The notes under the pieces: model-generated
What the model saw: the letters and a program-made list of their open reading frames with translations, nothing else
Databases searched by the model: none
Told to the model about the DNA's origin: nothing
NCBI RefSeq assembly: GCF_001278035.1
Contig: NZ_CP009452.1
Coordinates: 777,501 to 841,500, forward strand
DNA from: Sphingopyxis sp. 113P3
Lineage (GTDB): Bacteria > Pseudomonadota > Alphaproteobacteria > Sphingomonadales > Sphingomonadaceae
Reading direction: 5' to 3'
Length of the DNA: 64,000 bases
Shown: one piece after another, positions 33,399 to 43,805 of the stretch
How positions within the stretch are numbered: position 1 is the stretch's first letter
Layout: each line of letters begins with the position of its first letter
Program-made: the position numbers and the translations under genes

Positions 33399-36364
33399 CC
33401 GCTTTCAGCAGATTGCAGACGGGCGGGCGGATCAATCGCCGCACGGTGCTTCGTTTCAGCTTCGACGGCCGTTCGATGACCGGATACGCCGGCGACACTC
33501 TCGCCAGCGCCTTGCTGGCAAACGGTGTCAGCCTGGTGGGTCGCTCGTTCAAATATCATCGACCGCGCGGTGTCGTCGGCGCGGGCGTCGAAGAGCCGAA
33601 CGCACTGGTCGAGATCGACCGCGGCGAAGGCCGCCGCGAGCCCAATGTGCAGGCCACAACCGTCGAACTATATGACGGTCTCGTCGCGCGCAGCCAGAAC
33701 CGGTGGCCGTCGCTGCGATTCGACATCGGGGCGGTCAACGGACTGGGTTCTAAGCTGATCCCGGCCGGCTTTTACTACAAGACCTTCATGTGGCCCTCCT
33801 GGGCGTGGAAGAAGCTCTACGAGCCGAACATCCGGCGGGCAGCGGGTCTTGGCCGGCCGCCGGTCAGCGCGGACCCCGATCGCTATGACGTGCAATTCAG
33901 CCACTGTGAGTTGCTGATCATCGGCGGGGGCCCGGCTGGTCTCGCCGCGGCGCTGGCGGCGAGCGACCAAGACAAACGTATCATATTGTGCGACGAAGGC
34001 AGCGAACTTGGCGGGTCGCTGCTACGCGATCCCTCCGCAAGGATCGATGGGCTCTCCGCGGGAAAATGGATCGACAAGGTCCGGAGCATCCTTGCCAGCC
34101 GCCCCAATGTCAAAATACTCACCCGCGCGACTGGCTTCCGTTACGGAACGCATAACATGGTCGACATCGCGGAACGGGTTAGCGACCATCGGCCGCCAGC
34201 GGCCGGACCGGAGCTCCGTCAGCGCTGGCACCGCGTCCGCGCCGAGCAGGTCATCCTCGCGACCGGCGCGCATGAGCGCCCGGTGCTTTTCGGCCGGAAC
34301 GACCTGCCGGGGGTCATGCTCGCATCGGCGGCGCAGACCTATGTGGCTCGTTATGGCGTGCGACTTGGCCGTAGGGCCGTCGTCCTCACGCGGGATGATT
34401 CTGGTTATTCTGCGGCGGTCACCTTGGCCAGAAGCGGCCTCGAGGTCTGCATCTGTGACCTGCGTTCTGCCGCGCCGAGCGACCTCAAGCGCGAAGCCGT
34501 TGCGATCGGCATCAACGTTCTCGAAGCTACACGCCCCGTCAGGGCAAAGGGAAAATCGCGCGTCCGCTCGATCGAAGTCCAGCTCCCGGACGGGACAACC
34601 CATAGGCTCGCATGCGACGTCGTGGCGATGGCGGGTGGTTGGACGCCCGCGATCCATCTGTTCTCGCAAGCCCGCGGCAAAACCCGGTTCGAGGAAACCA
34701 TCGAGGCCTATGTGCCGGCAAATTCGCTTCACGGTATTGCGTGCGTCGGCGCCTGCCGGGGGGATTTCGGTCTGGGCACAGCGCTGGAGCAGGGCTTCGC
34801 CGCTGGCCGCACCGGAGCCGATCAGGCATCGACGCAGTCTCCACCACGGTGTGACCACCGGGACAGGGATTATGACATGCGGAATGTCCCGATCGCACTG
34901 GGCGGCACGGCGTCGATGGCGTTTGTCGATTATCAGAATGATGTGACGACGAAGGACCTGCGCCTTGCGGTTCGGGAAGGATTCCTGTCGGTCGAGCATT
35001 TCAAGCGCTTCACCACGACCGGGATGGCTACCGATCAGGGCCGGACGTCAAACCTGAACGCCATGGCAGTCGCAGGCGACGCGATGGGCGTCACGATGGG
35101 GGAAGTGGGAATTACCACCTTTCGCCCTCCCTACACCCCGATCCCGTTCGGGACATTGGCCGGGTATAATCGCGGCGACACCTTCGTACCTTCGCGGCGA
35201 ACCCCTTCGCATGATTGGGCCGTAGCTCATGGTGCCGTGTTCGAGGATGTCGGCCTGTGGAAGCGCGCGCGTTACTTTCCGCGGGATGGCGAAGACATGG
35301 AAAGCGCCGTCCGGCGCGAATGCCGGGCTACGCGCGCCACGGCCGGCATTCTGGATGCTTCAACGCTCGGCAAGATCGAGGTCGTCGGCCCGGATGCCGC
35401 CGAATTCATGAACCGGATGTATGTCAACGCGTGGTCCAAGCTGAAAGTCGGATCATGTCGCTACGGCGTGCTGCTGCGTGAAGATGGCTATGTGTTCGAT
35501 GATGGCGTCGTAGGCCGCATTGCAGATGATCGTTTTCACGTTACCACCACCTCGGGCGGCGCAGCCAATGTCTTCAACCTGATGGAGGACTATCTCCAGA
35601 CCGAGTGGCCCTATCTCGATGTATGGCTGACCTCGACGACCGAGCAATGGGCGGTTATCGCGGTACAAGGCCCAAAAGCCAGGGACATTCTCGAACCGCT
35701 GGTAGAAGGCATCGACCTCTCTCACGAGGCCTTTCCGCACATGTCTGTCCGCGAGGGTATGATCCTGGGCGTTCCTACGCGCCTGTTCCGCGTGAGCTTC
35801 ACGGGCGAACTCGGCTTCGAGGTCAATGTCCCCTCCTCGCGCGGTGCAGAGATCTGGAATGCTCTCATCGCCGAAGGCGAACGGCATGGCGCCGTACCCT
35901 ATGGAACCGAGGCCATTCACGTTCTTCGCGCCGAGAAGGGTTTCATCATCGTGGGCCAGGAAACGGACGGCACGGTGACGCCGGACGACGTCGGGCTCAC
36001 TTGGGCGATCGGGAAAACCAAACCCGATTTCGTTGGCAAGCGATCGCTGGCTCGCCCTGATCTCGTACGACCGGGGCGCAAGCAATTGGTCGGTCTACGG
36101 CCGATCGGCCATGACCGTGTCCCGGACGAGGGAGCTCAACTCATCGCAACCGGCCCGGCATCTCGCCCCTCGTCGCAGGGCCATGTCACCTCGGCTTATT
36201 GGAGCGACGCCGCCGGCGGGCCGATCGCCCTGGCTTTGCTCGCCGATGGCCGCGCGCGTCATGGCGAAACCATTGAGGTTACGACGCTCGGCGGTCCCCC
36301 GACCCCTTGGCGCATTGGTGAGCCGGTATTTTTCGATCCCGCAGGAGAGCGCGTCAATGCTTGA
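33395..36364 (+). CDS. soxA: Sarcosine oxidase alpha subunit
   Basis: A 989-residue subunit. The N-terminal part has an NAD+-binding site and a ferredoxin-like plug (SFDGRSMTGYAGDTLASALL), the middle a flavoprotein Rossmann motif (LIIGGGPAGLAAALAAS), and the C-terminal half a GcvT-like aminomethyltransferase/folate domain (VDGEV-type segment, PYGTEAIHVLRAEKGFI). It passes formaldehyde to THF. Start ATG at 33395. Stop overlaps soxG by eight bases. Confidence 0.93.
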   Translation: MTAFSRLQTGGRINRRTVLRFSFDGRSMTGYAGDTLASALLANGVSLVGRSFKYHRPRGVVGAGVEEPNALVEIDRGEGRREPNVQATTVELYDGLVARSQNRWPSLRFDIGAVNGLGSKLIPAGFYYKTFMWPSWAWKKLYEPNIRRAAGLGRPPVSADPDRYDVQFSHCELLIIGGGPAGLAAALAASDQDKRIILCDEGSELGGSLLRDPSARIDGLSAGKWIDKVRSILASRPNVKILTRATGFRYGTHNMVDIAERVSDHRPPAAGPELRQRWHRVRAEQVILATGAHERPVLFGRNDLPGVMLASAAQTYVARYGVRLGRRAVVLTRDDSGYSAAVTLARSGLEVCICDLRSAAPSDLKREAVAIGINVLEATRPVRAKGKSRVRSIEVQLPDGTTHRLACDVVAMAGGWTPAIHLFSQARGKTRFEETIEAYVPANSLHGIACVGACRGDFGLGTALEQGFAAGRTGADQASTQSPPRCDHRDRDYDMRNVPIALGGTASMAFVDYQNDVTTKDLRLAVREGFLSVEHFKRFTTTGMATDQGRTSNLNAMAVAGDAMGVTMGEVGITTFRPPYTPIPFGTLAGYNRGDTFVPSRRTPSHDWAVAHGAVFEDVGLWKRARYFPRDGEDMESAVRRECRATRATAGILDASTLGKIEVVGPDAAEFMNRMYVNAWSKLKVGSCRYGVLLREDGYVFDDGVVGRIADDRFHVTTTSGGAANVFNLMEDYLQTEWPYLDVWLTSTTEQWAVIAVQGPKARDILEPLVEGIDLSHEAFPHMSVREGMILGVPTRLFRVSFTGELGFEVNVPSSRGAEIWNALIAEGERHGAVPYGTEAIHVLRAEKGFIIVGQETDGTVTPDDVGLTWAIGKTKPDFVGKRSLARPDLVRPGRKQLVGLRPIGHDRVPDEGAQLIATGPASRPSSQGHVTSAYWSDAAGGPIALALLADGRARHGETIEVTTLGGPPTPWRIGEPVFFDPAGERVNA

Positions 36365-36896
36365 TCCAGACATCGAACGGCGGATCGCGAGCCTCAAGAC
36401 GACGCGCGTGGAGATCGGCACCGCCACTCCGCGGTACGCCTGGTCGCTTCGCGCGCGCGCCGCCCAAGTCGACGAGGCGGCGAAAGCCTGGCGCGCGCCG
36501 CTTCCGGCTGACCCTCTTTCGGTCCAAGAGGAGGATGGTCGCTGGGCGGCTCATTTGGGTCCCGACGAGTGGCTGCTGCGTGCTGCGGACGGATCTGCCG
36601 CAAGCGCGCTATTCGAGTTGGGAAGTGCGGGACCGATTTCGATCGTCGATATCTCTGATCGCGAAGTGGAATGGTGTGTGCGGGGCGATGCCGCCCGGAC
36701 TGTGTTGGCAGCCGGCTGTCCGCTCGACCTCGACGAGAAGGCATTTCCCTCTGTTCGCGCCACGCGCACGGTTTTCGGGCAAACCGAAATAGTGCTCTGG
36801 CGCGGCCGCCAGGCCGATGAATGGTGCCTTCGCGCCTTACGTTCTTATTCCGACCATCTGACGCGCCATTGGGCGGCCGTCATCGCGAACCTTTGA
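36357..36896 (+). CDS. soxG: Sarcosine oxidase gamma subunit
   Basis: A 179-residue subunit with the GcvT-like fold of SoxG: VSVQEEDG-type core, [32 protein letters not shown] and the [12 protein letters not shown] segment. It overlaps the soxA end by eight bases, indicating coupled translation. PurU follows 14 bases later. Confidence 0.9.
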   Translation: MLDPDIERRIASLKTTRVEIGTATPRYAWSLRARAAQVDEAAKAWRAPLPADPLSVQEEDGRWAAHLGPDEWLLRAADGSAASALFELGSAGPISIVDISDREVEWCVRGDAARTVLAAGCPLDLDEKAFPSVRATRTVFGQTEIVLWRGRQADEWCLRALRSYSDHLTRHWAAVIANL

Positions 36897-36910
36897 AGCG
36901 GACCATAGCA

Positions 36911-37822
36911 ATGAACTACAGCAACAATCCCGCGGCGCATCCCGCGACCGCCGATACGCGCCGCACTCCAACGCTCTTCTGCGTCACGGTGTCGTGCCCC
37001 AACAAGCCGGGCATCATGGCGGGGATCACGACCGAGCTCTTTCGTCATGGCGCGGACGTGCAGGAAGCCCACCATTTTTGCGATGCCGATACGGGCATGT
37101 TCTTCGTGCGTATCACCTTTACCTTGCAAGACGAGGCTGCGTTCGAGGCGCTTCGCGGGAGCTTCGCGATCCACGCAAACGAGCACGGCATGGACTGGGC
37201 CATGCGAATGGCGGAGGAGAGGCGCAAGGTACTGCTGCTGGTTTCAAAGTTCGACCATTGCCTGGTCGATCTGTTGTACCGCTGGCGTATCGGTGAGCTG
37301 AAAATGGATCCGGTCGGCATCGTTTCGAACCATCCGCGCGAGATTCACCGCAACCTGGACTTTGGCGATATTCCGTTTCACCATCTGCCCGTCACGAAGG
37401 ACACGAAGGCCGAGCAGGAAGCACGCATCAAGGCACTGGTGGACGAGACCGGAGCCGAGCTTATCGTGTTGGCCCGCTATATGCAGATCCTCTCGGACGA
37501 TCTTGCCGCGTTCCTCAGCGGGCGCTGCATCAACATCCACCATAGCTTCCTCCCTGGTTTCAAGGGTGCCAAGCCTTATCACCAGGCGCACGAACGTGGC
37601 GTCAAACTGATCGGCGCCACGGCACATTATGTGACCGCAGATCTCGACGAAGGCCCGATCATCGAGCAGGACGTCGAGCGCATCAGCCATCAGGATAGCG
37701 CCGAAGACCTGGTACGCAAAGGTCGCGACATCGAGCGAAGAGTCCTGGCCCGCGCGGTCGCATTCCATCTTGCAGGCCGATCTTTTGCCAACGGCGCCAA
37801 AACCGTCGTGTTTCGAGACTGA
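36911..37822 (+). CDS. purU: Formyltetrahydrofolate deformylase
   Basis: A 303-residue enzyme: an N-terminal ACT domain ([18 protein letters not shown]) and a C-terminal formyltransferase-like hydrolase domain with [19 protein letters not shown] and [17 protein letters not shown]. It hydrolyses 10-formyl-THF to formate and THF, which recycles folate after C1 units from sarcosine enter as methylene-THF. It sits between soxG and folD, which makes the sequence of reactions clear. Confidence 0.95.
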   Translation: MNYSNNPAAHPATADTRRTPTLFCVTVSCPNKPGIMAGITTELFRHGADVQEAHHFCDADTGMFFVRITFTLQDEAAFEALRGSFAIHANEHGMDWAMRMAEERRKVLLLVSKFDHCLVDLLYRWRIGELKMDPVGIVSNHPREIHRNLDFGDIPFHHLPVTKDTKAEQEARIKALVDETGAELIVLARYMQILSDDLAAFLSGRCINIHHSFLPGFKGAKPYHQAHERGVKLIGATAHYVTADLDEGPIIEQDVERISHQDSAEDLVRKGRDIERRVLARAVAFHLAGRSFANGAKTVVFRD

Positions 37823-37825
37823 GCC

Positions 37826-38725
37826 ATGACGGCAGCACGTATCGACGGGGCCGCCGAGGCGCGGCGGCTGAGACAGGAGATCGCTCGCCAGGTCACCGCT
37901 TTCCCCCAGCACGACAGGCCGGGCCTCGCTGTGGTCCTCGTCGGCGACGATCCCGCGAGCGGGGTCTACGTCCGATCGAAAGCCCGGATGACGGCCGAGG
38001 TCGGCATGAACTCGATCGAGCACAGATTGCCGGCGAGCACCGAAGAAGCGGAACTGCTGATTTTGATCGACCAGCTCAACCGCGACGAAGCCGTCGACGG
38101 CATACTCGTTCAATTGCCGTTGCCGCCATCGATCGACCCGCTGAAGGTAATTCAGGCAATCGACCCTTCCAAGGATGTCGACGGCTTTCATCCCCAGAAT
38201 GCCGGCGCTTTGGCGACCGGCATGAGCGGGCTCGTCCCCTGCACGCCGCGCGGTGCGCTGCATCTGCTCAAAACGGCGCGGGAAGATCTCTCCGGCCTCT
38301 CGGCAGTGATCGTCGGCCGATCCAATATTGTCGGAAAGCCAATGGCGCACCTTCTGTTGGCAGAAAACTGCACGGTCACCCTGGCCCATTCGCGCAGTAT
38401 CAACCTCCCCGACATCGTCCGGCAGGCCGATATTGTCGTAGCGGCAGTCGGTCGCCCCGAATTCATCCGTGGGAGCTGGCTCAAGCCGGGAGCCATCGTG
38501 ATCGATGTCGGGATCAACCGCATATCGGAAGCAGGCGCGAAAGACCGGATCGTGGGAGACGTCGCTTTCGCCGAAGCCTCGAATGTCGTCTCAGCCCTCA
38601 CGCCGGTTCCGGGCGGTGTTGGCCCCATGACGATTGCCTATCTGCTTCAAAATACGCTGGATGCAGCGCGCCGACGGCGCGGTGTTATCGGCAGCGCTCA
38701 GGACGAAGCCGCTTCGTCGTTATGA
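37826..38725 (+). CDS. folD: Methylenetetrahydrofolate dehydrogenase/cyclohydrolase
   Basis: A 299-residue bifunctional enzyme: [14 protein letters not shown] and [13 protein letters not shown] are substrate segments, [17 protein letters not shown] the NADP site, and [15 protein letters not shown] the C-terminal signature. It oxidises methylene-THF to 10-formyl-THF, feeding PurU. It starts three bases after purU and overlaps sdaA by four bases. A housekeeping folD may exist elsewhere; this copy looks dedicated to C1 disposal. Confidence 0.95.
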   Translation: MTAARIDGAAEARRLRQEIARQVTAFPQHDRPGLAVVLVGDDPASGVYVRSKARMTAEVGMNSIEHRLPASTEEAELLILIDQLNRDEAVDGILVQLPLPPSIDPLKVIQAIDPSKDVDGFHPQNAGALATGMSGLVPCTPRGALHLLKTAREDLSGLSAVIVGRSNIVGKPMAHLLLAENCTVTLAHSRSINLPDIVRQADIVVAAVGRPEFIRGSWLKPGAIVIDVGINRISEAGAKDRIVGDVAFAEASNVVSALTPVPGGVGPMTIAYLLQNTLDAARRRRGVIGSAQDEAASSL

Positions 38726-40095
38726 TGATCAGCACATTCGAGCTGTTCAAGCAGGGCGTCGGCCCCTCGAGCAGTCATACCATGGGGCCAATGATCGCCG
38801 CAGCCGGGTTTGTCGACGAGTTGGCAGCACGCGGACTTCTGCCACGCGTTTCTACCATTACGGTGACCCTTTACGGATCGCTGGCGCTCACCGGCCGGGG
38901 GCATGCGACGGACCGAGCGGTTCAGCTCGGCCTGATGGGCCTCACCCCCGACCGCCTCGACCCCGATGCCGCCGAAAGCCTTTTACAGGAGGTCGCGGCG
39001 CAACGCACGCTTCGGCTGCAGGGCACGCGCGACATTAGATTCGATCGTGACCAGCACATCGTCTGGGCAAAGCGCGAGCGCCTGGCGCGTCACGCAAATG
39101 CACTCAAGATCGAAGCCCGTGATGACGGAGAGGCTGTGCTCGCCGCCGAAACCTATTATTCAATCGGGGGCGGCTTTGTCATTGCGGAAAGCGATGGCGA
39201 CAAGCCTCTCGCAGCCGACAACAGGCGCGAGCCCCCGTTTCCTTTCGGCTCCGCAGAAGATCTGCTTCGACAAGCGAGCGAACATGGCCTGACCATCGCC
39301 GAACTGATGCTGGCCAATGAATTGGCATGGCGCGGGGAAAGCGAAATAGTGTCGAGCCTGGACGCAATCGCTTCGGCCATGAATGATTGTATCGATCGAG
39401 GTTTGCGTCAGACAGGACAATTGCCGGGTCACCTTGGCGTCGCGCGGCGCGCGCGTTCGATGTTCGAGAAGCTGGAGTTGAAAGACGCCGGCGCCAGCGA
39501 CCCACTCGCGGCCATGGACCGGATCAACCTTTGGGCGATGGCGGTCAACGAAGAAAATGCCGCGGGCGGCCGCGTCGTTACCGCCCCGACCAATGGTGCC
39601 GCCGGCGTGATTCCCGCGGTCTTGCGCTATTATGACCATTATCATCGCGGCACTTCGGAAGGGCACCGTATCTTTCTATTAACCGCAGCCGCGATTGGCG
39701 CCCTCTATAAGCGTAATGCCTCGATTTCAGGCGCGGAAGTCGGCTGTCAGGGCGAGGTGGGCGTCGCCTGCTCAATGGCGGCCGGAGCCCTTTGCGCCGT
39801 GCTGGGCGGCACGAACCGTCAGATCGAAAATGCCGCGGAGATCGGGATGGAGCATAACCTCGGCCTGACTTGCGATCCGATCGGTGGGCTGGTCCAGATT
39901 CCATGCATCGAGCGCAATGCGATGGGCGCGGTGAAAGCGGTGGATGCAGCAAAGATCGCGTTGCTGGGCGACGGCATTCACCACGTCTCGCTCGATAGAG
40001 TGATCGACACCATGAAGCGCACGGGCGCCGACATGAATGAGATCTACAAAGAAACCTCGCTAGGAGGATTGGCGGTCAATCAGGTGGAGTGCTAG
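38722..40095 (+). CDS. sdaA: L-serine ammonia-lyase
   Basis: A 457-residue single-chain iron-sulfur serine dehydratase that makes pyruvate and ammonia from serine. [14 protein letters not shown] is the N-terminal signature; cluster cysteines are in [26 protein letters not shown]. Its place at the end of the sox operon suggests that glycine is turned to serine by GlyA elsewhere and then deaminated to pyruvate. No glyA is in the window. Confidence 0.93.
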   Translation: MMISTFELFKQGVGPSSSHTMGPMIAAAGFVDELAARGLLPRVSTITVTLYGSLALTGRGHATDRAVQLGLMGLTPDRLDPDAAESLLQEVAAQRTLRLQGTRDIRFDRDQHIVWAKRERLARHANALKIEARDDGEAVLAAETYYSIGGGFVIAESDGDKPLAADNRREPPFPFGSAEDLLRQASEHGLTIAELMLANELAWRGESEIVSSLDAIASAMNDCIDRGLRQTGQLPGHLGVARRARSMFEKLELKDAGASDPLAAMDRINLWAMAVNEENAAGGRVVTAPTNGAAGVIPAVLRYYDHYHRGTSEGHRIFLLTAAAIGALYKRNASISGAEVGCQGEVGVACSMAAGALCAVLGGTNRQIENAAEIGMEHNLGLTCDPIGGLVQIPCIERNAMGAVKAVDAAKIALLGDGIHHVSLDRVIDTMKRTGADMNEIYKETSLGGLAVNQVEC

Positions 40096-40156
40096 GTATC
40101 GTTTGACCGCGCGATAGCGCCTTATCGATTGCTGCTGATTCTGGCACATATTGGTC

Positions 40157-41176
40157 ATGGAAGTATCTATTTCGCCACCGATGTCCCCCGGCGTCCCCGA
40201 ACTGCGCGTGGGGATCGTTCCCCTTAAAAATTTCACCATGCTCGCCTTCGCCGGCTTTATCGATACGCTGCGCCTCGCCGCTGACGAAGGGGATCGATCG
40301 CGACAGCTGAGATGTCAGTGGACGATCATGAGCGAAGGCCGCCAGTCTGTTCGCGCCAGCAACGGTACCGTCATCCAGCCAACCAGCGATCTGACGAACG
40401 TGCCTCGATTTGACTATATCGTCGTGGTGGGCGGTACGCTGCATGAAGCCGATCCCGACAGTCCCGTTCTGTCCGCCTATCTGAAAGACGTCGCGGAGAC
40501 GACGCCATTGGTGGGGCTGTGCAATGGCGTGCTGACCCTTGCACGCGCAGGTTTGATGAAGGGACGCCGTGCGTGCGTGAGCTGGTTTCATCACCTGGAT
40601 TATGTTGCCGAGTTCCCGGAACTCGCGCTGGTATCTGACCGCATGTTTCTGGTGGACGGCAATCGGATCACCTGCCCGGGTGGCGTCAGCTCGATTCACC
40701 TGGCGAGTTGGCTGGTTGAGAAGCATTTGGGAGCTGGGGCAGCCGCGAAAGGGTTGCGCATCATGCTGGAAGATTCCGCGGCAGACGGCGCAGCAACACA
40801 GCCGCTACCCGCACTCGACATCTTTACCAAAACGCGCGACCAACGTGTACGCAAGGCCGTTCTCGCGATGGAGCGTCTGCTCGACCGCAGCCTCGAACTG
40901 GCAGACCTGGCGCGGTTGGCAGGCTCGACGCCTCGCCATCTCTCACGCCTCTTCGTGACGGAGCTTGGATTGACGCCGAAGGCAGCGCTCGAACGGATGC
41001 GGATCGCGAAAGCGCGCCGGCTCATCACGGATACGGGGTGGTCGATCGCCCAAATCGCCGTAGAGTGCGGCTTTGCCGACGCATCGCATTTGACCCGCCG
41101 GCTACGCGCGAGTGACGGTATCACGCCCGGACGGCTGAGGGATCAAAGCAGGGCGAATGCCGGGCATGCAAGCTGA
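40157..41176 (+). CDS. GlxA-family AraC-type regulator (amidase-like sensor)
   Basis: A 339-residue regulator of the GlxA type, with an N-terminal DJ-1/amidase-like domain (DYIVVVGGTLHEADPDS, LVGLCNGVLTLARAGLMKG) and a C-terminal AraC helix-turn-helix (LARLAGSTPRHLSRLFVTEL, AVECGFADASHLTRRLRAS). Relatives such as GbdR and CdhR control carnitine and glycine-betaine catabolism. Lying 61 bases after sdaA it is the likely regulator of the sox operon. The start at 40157 or the TTG at 40151 cannot be told apart. Confidence 0.87.
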   Translation: MEVSISPPMSPGVPELRVGIVPLKNFTMLAFAGFIDTLRLAADEGDRSRQLRCQWTIMSEGRQSVRASNGTVIQPTSDLTNVPRFDYIVVVGGTLHEADPDSPVLSAYLKDVAETTPLVGLCNGVLTLARAGLMKGRRACVSWFHHLDYVAEFPELALVSDRMFLVDGNRITCPGGVSSIHLASWLVEKHLGAGAAAKGLRIMLEDSAADGAATQPLPALDIFTKTRDQRVRKAVLAMERLLDRSLELADLARLAGSTPRHLSRLFVTELGLTPKAALERMRIAKARRLITDTGWSIAQIAVECGFADASHLTRRLRASDGITPGRLRDQSRANAGHAS

Positions 41177-41191
41177 CCAGATATAAGTCGG

Positions 41192-41977
41192 TCAACCCGC
41201 GATCGGACCCGGCGCTCCGCTGCCGCGCATCGATACACCGCCATCCAGCGTGAGGATCGTTCCGCTGGCAAGATTGGCGCGCGCCGCGGAGGCCAGGAAC
41301 AGATAGGCCTCGGCGAAATCACTGAGCTCGCCAAAACGCCTCAATGGCATGTTTGCCTCCTGAGGCCCGGTCGCAACTGCGTCCTTCTGAGCCATGCTTT
41401 CGAGCCCTCGAAGCTGGGTAGGAACATAGCCGGGCGCCACGGCATTGACGCGCACGTCCGGCGCGAGTTCCAGCGCCAGCTGCCGTGTCAGGCCCGTTAT
41501 GGCATGCTTGGCGGCAACATAAAGTGCGCCGCCGAAGCCGGGAATTGAGCCCGAGATCGAACTGGTGAAGATGATCGATCCGTTCGAGGCCTTCAGTGCC
41601 GGCGCCGCCGCGCGCGCACCAAGCATATAACCTTTGACATTGATGCCGAAGAGTTCGTCGAATGCCTGCGCCAGTTCTGCTTCGTCGTAGGTCTCGAACC
41701 GCCGCTTGTGGTCATAGACTCCGGCATTGCCGATAAACACGTTGAGGCGCCCGAAACGCTCGAGCGCAATCGCAACCGCGCGCTGGTTGTCCTCCATCGA
41801 TCTGACGTCGCCCAGCACGGGAACGTAATGTTCGTTATCCGGGCCCGATGGCGAAGACGCTGCGCTACGATTGAGAGCGACCACGCCATATCCGTCAGCG
41901 AGAAACCGGGCAGCGACGGCCGCGCCGATACCGCTGCTCGCGCCGGTGATGACGATTGCCTTAGAGGGATGGGTCAC
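41192..41977 (-). CDS. SDR oxidoreductase, dihydrodiol-dehydrogenase-like
   Basis: A 261-residue SDR starting at GTG 41977 with GGAG about 11 bases upstream. TGASSGIGAAVAARFL is the NAD site, FIGNAGVYDHKR the NAG, FTSSISGSIPGF the catalytic Ser and YVAAKHA the Tyr and Lys. The pattern recalls BphB-type cis-dihydrodiol dehydrogenases, which rearomatise the product of a Rieske dioxygenase, and a Rieske pair is in this cluster. Last gene of the minus-strand unit beginning at 45298. Confidence 0.85.
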   Translation of the reverse strand: MTHPSKAIVITGASSGIGAAVAARFLADGYGVVALNRSAASSPSGPDNEHYVPVLGDVRSMEDNQRAVAIALERFGRLNVFIGNAGVYDHKRRFETYDEAELAQAFDELFGINVKGYMLGARAAAPALKASNGSIIFTSSISGSIPGFGGALYVAAKHAITGLTRQLALELAPDVRVNAVAPGYVPTQLRGLESMAQKDAVATGPQEANMPLRRFGELSDFAEAYLFLASAARANLASGTILTLDGGVSMRGSGAPGPIAG

Positions 41978-42011
41978 GCTGTTCTCTGCTCCACTTTCCA
42001 AAGCGCCTGCT

Positions 42012-42809
42012 TCATATGACGATTGGCTGAGCCAGGCCGCCAAGCAGACGCGCTATACTGTGCGCCGTAAGCGCCGAGGTCTTGGGATTAACAAGCGATG
42101 GCTTGCCATTGATGCTCACCTGAAAAGAGCCGTCAGCTCCTTCGAAGGACAGCTCATGGATATTGCTCGTTACACCAGGGTCGGCCACGAGCCTCACTTC
42201 GGTCTTGTCGAACCCGAGCCCTGCAAGCGCGACCGTAGCAGCGACGTTCGAGTTCTTGGGATAGAGCAGAGCGGCTTCGCGCGCGTTGCCCTCGTAAATG
42301 GTCGTGGGCTCGTCGATATTCTCAAGATCAACCGCGGCGCCAGCCTGGGTGCCTTGCCATGCCCGCGGCGGCTTGCGTCCGGTATAGCATACGCGATCGA
42401 GACCACCGATTTTGGCCGCGGCCAGCGCCTCTATTCCCGCCATCGCCCCGGCTGCCAGGATGAGGCGTGCATTTCCGTTGCGCGCCGCTTCCCGGAGACG
42501 GACAAGCAAGTCCGGGTCCGCCAGTGCTCCGATCGATACGATCATCATCGGGATGCCCGCAAGAAGCACGGTTTCTCCGTAGGCGATAACCGCATCATGA
42601 CCCGCACATTCAACGATGATGTCCGGGCGTGTTGCGAGTAATTCCGCGATACCGCTGACAACCGGACTCGGGGCATTACAGACGGGCGAGCGCGCCAATA
42701 TTGCCGAGATCGTCGCGTTGAGATCGACCGAATGTTCGAGAGCGTCGACCACCGAGCGTCCGATGCCGCCGTAGCCGATCATGCCAATGCGAAGCGCCTT
42801 GCCGCTCAT
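42012..42809 (-). CDS. Aspartate-dehydrogenase-domain protein
   Basis: A 265-residue NAD(P)-dependent enzyme related to L-aspartate dehydrogenase. MIGYGGIGRSVVDAL is the dinucleotide motif, VECAGHDAV and VSIGALADPDLLV the substrate region, and GAMAGIEALAAAKIGGLDR the catalytic helix. These enzymes act on amino acids or imines. In an aromatic cluster with two RidA proteins it could handle an imino or amino-acid intermediate. The start overlaps the reductase stop by ATGA. Confidence 0.8.
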   Translation of the reverse strand: MSGKALRIGMIGYGGIGRSVVDALEHSVDLNATISAILARSPVCNAPSPVVSGIAELLATRPDIIVECAGHDAVIAYGETVLLAGIPMMIVSIGALADPDLLVRLREAARNGNARLILAAGAMAGIEALAAAKIGGLDRVCYTGRKPPRAWQGTQAGAAVDLENIDEPTTIYEGNAREAALLYPKNSNVAATVALAGLGFDKTEVRLVADPGVTSNIHELSFEGADGSFQVSINGKPSLVNPKTSALTAHSIARLLGGLAQPIVI

Positions 42810-43783
42810 TGGTCGAACTCCAGAACCAGCAGAGGCGTCTTCGATCGCGAAACGCAGGTTTGAATAAGTTCGTTCGAGGCGCGATCGGCATCGCTCAGAT
42901 AATAATCGCGATGGTCCGGCACCCCCGCCAAAACTCTGGCCTGGCACATACCGCAGTCGCCCCGTTCGCAGTCGTACATGACGTCCTCTCCGGCCGCGAG
43001 GAGAGCTGCCAGGATGGTCTGATCGGCAGCGACATGTACGCGCTTGCCCGAAGGCGACAATTCCACGTCAAATGGCTGGTCGCCCTCCTGCGATTGCGGT
43101 TCGGCGAAGATTTCGAAATTGAGGCGTCCAGCCGGCCATTCCTGCTGCCGCGCATATTCGATCGCGGCATCCAGCATGGGCTTTGGTCCACAGATGTACA
43201 CCGGCCGGTCCGCCGCAAGCCCGTTCAGGATCGCGGCCATATCGAGAATACCAGACTGGTCATCGGTATGGATCGCGAGGTTTCCATCGCACAGAGCTTC
43301 GAGTTCGGACAGGAAGGCAAGCTGATCGCGGGCCCGGCCAGCATAGACCATGTCGAACCCCGCTCCGCTCGCCCGCAGCGTGGCTGCCATCGACAGCAAA
43401 GGCGTGACGCCTATTCCCCCGGCGAGAAGCAAGGGTCTCTGCTCCCCCGGTTCCAGCGGAAACCGATTCTCGGGCTTCGAAATCCAGACATGATCGCCAG
43501 GCTTCAGATCGTGAATGTAGCGCGACCCGCCCTTGCTACTCTCTTCCAGGCGTACACCCAGTCGGTAGGATTGCGGGCGGTCGATCGCAACGCTGTCCGG
43601 ATCCGCATTTATCAGCGAATAGGATCGCGTTTCACCGTTGGGCAGCCTCACGCGCACATGCGAGCCGGCCGTCCACGGAGGCAGGATTGCAGAGACGGAA
43701 CGCAGTTCCACCGACCGGATTTGCGGCGACTCCGCTTTGACGGCGGCAACGACCGTTTCGATATATTCGCGGTCGTCTGTCAT
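42806..43783 (-). CDS. Phthalate-dioxygenase-reductase/VanB-type oxidoreductase
   Basis: A 325-residue flavin/[2Fe-2S] reductase. The FMN segment is RSYSLINADPD, the NAD segment LLAGGIGVTPLLSMA and ICGPKPM, and the C-terminal plant-type ferredoxin ligands are in CERGDCGMCQARV plus a final Cys in LIQTCVSRS. It passes electrons from NADH to a Rieske oxygenase; the partner here is probably the alpha-beta oxygenase at 47620-49502. Confidence 0.92.
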   Translation of the reverse strand: MTDDREYIETVVAAVKAESPQIRSVELRSVSAILPPWTAGSHVRVRLPNGETRSYSLINADPDSVAIDRPQSYRLGVRLEESSKGGSRYIHDLKPGDHVWISKPENRFPLEPGEQRPLLLAGGIGVTPLLSMAATLRASGAGFDMVYAGRARDQLAFLSELEALCDGNLAIHTDDQSGILDMAAILNGLAADRPVYICGPKPMLDAAIEYARQQEWPAGRLNFEIFAEPQSQEGDQPFDVELSPSGKRVHVAADQTILAALLAAGEDVMYDCERGDCGMCQARVLAGVPDHRDYYLSDADRASNELIQTCVSRSKTPLLVLEFDQ

Positions 43784-43805
43784 GTCTTTTCAACTCGATT
43801 TTGCG

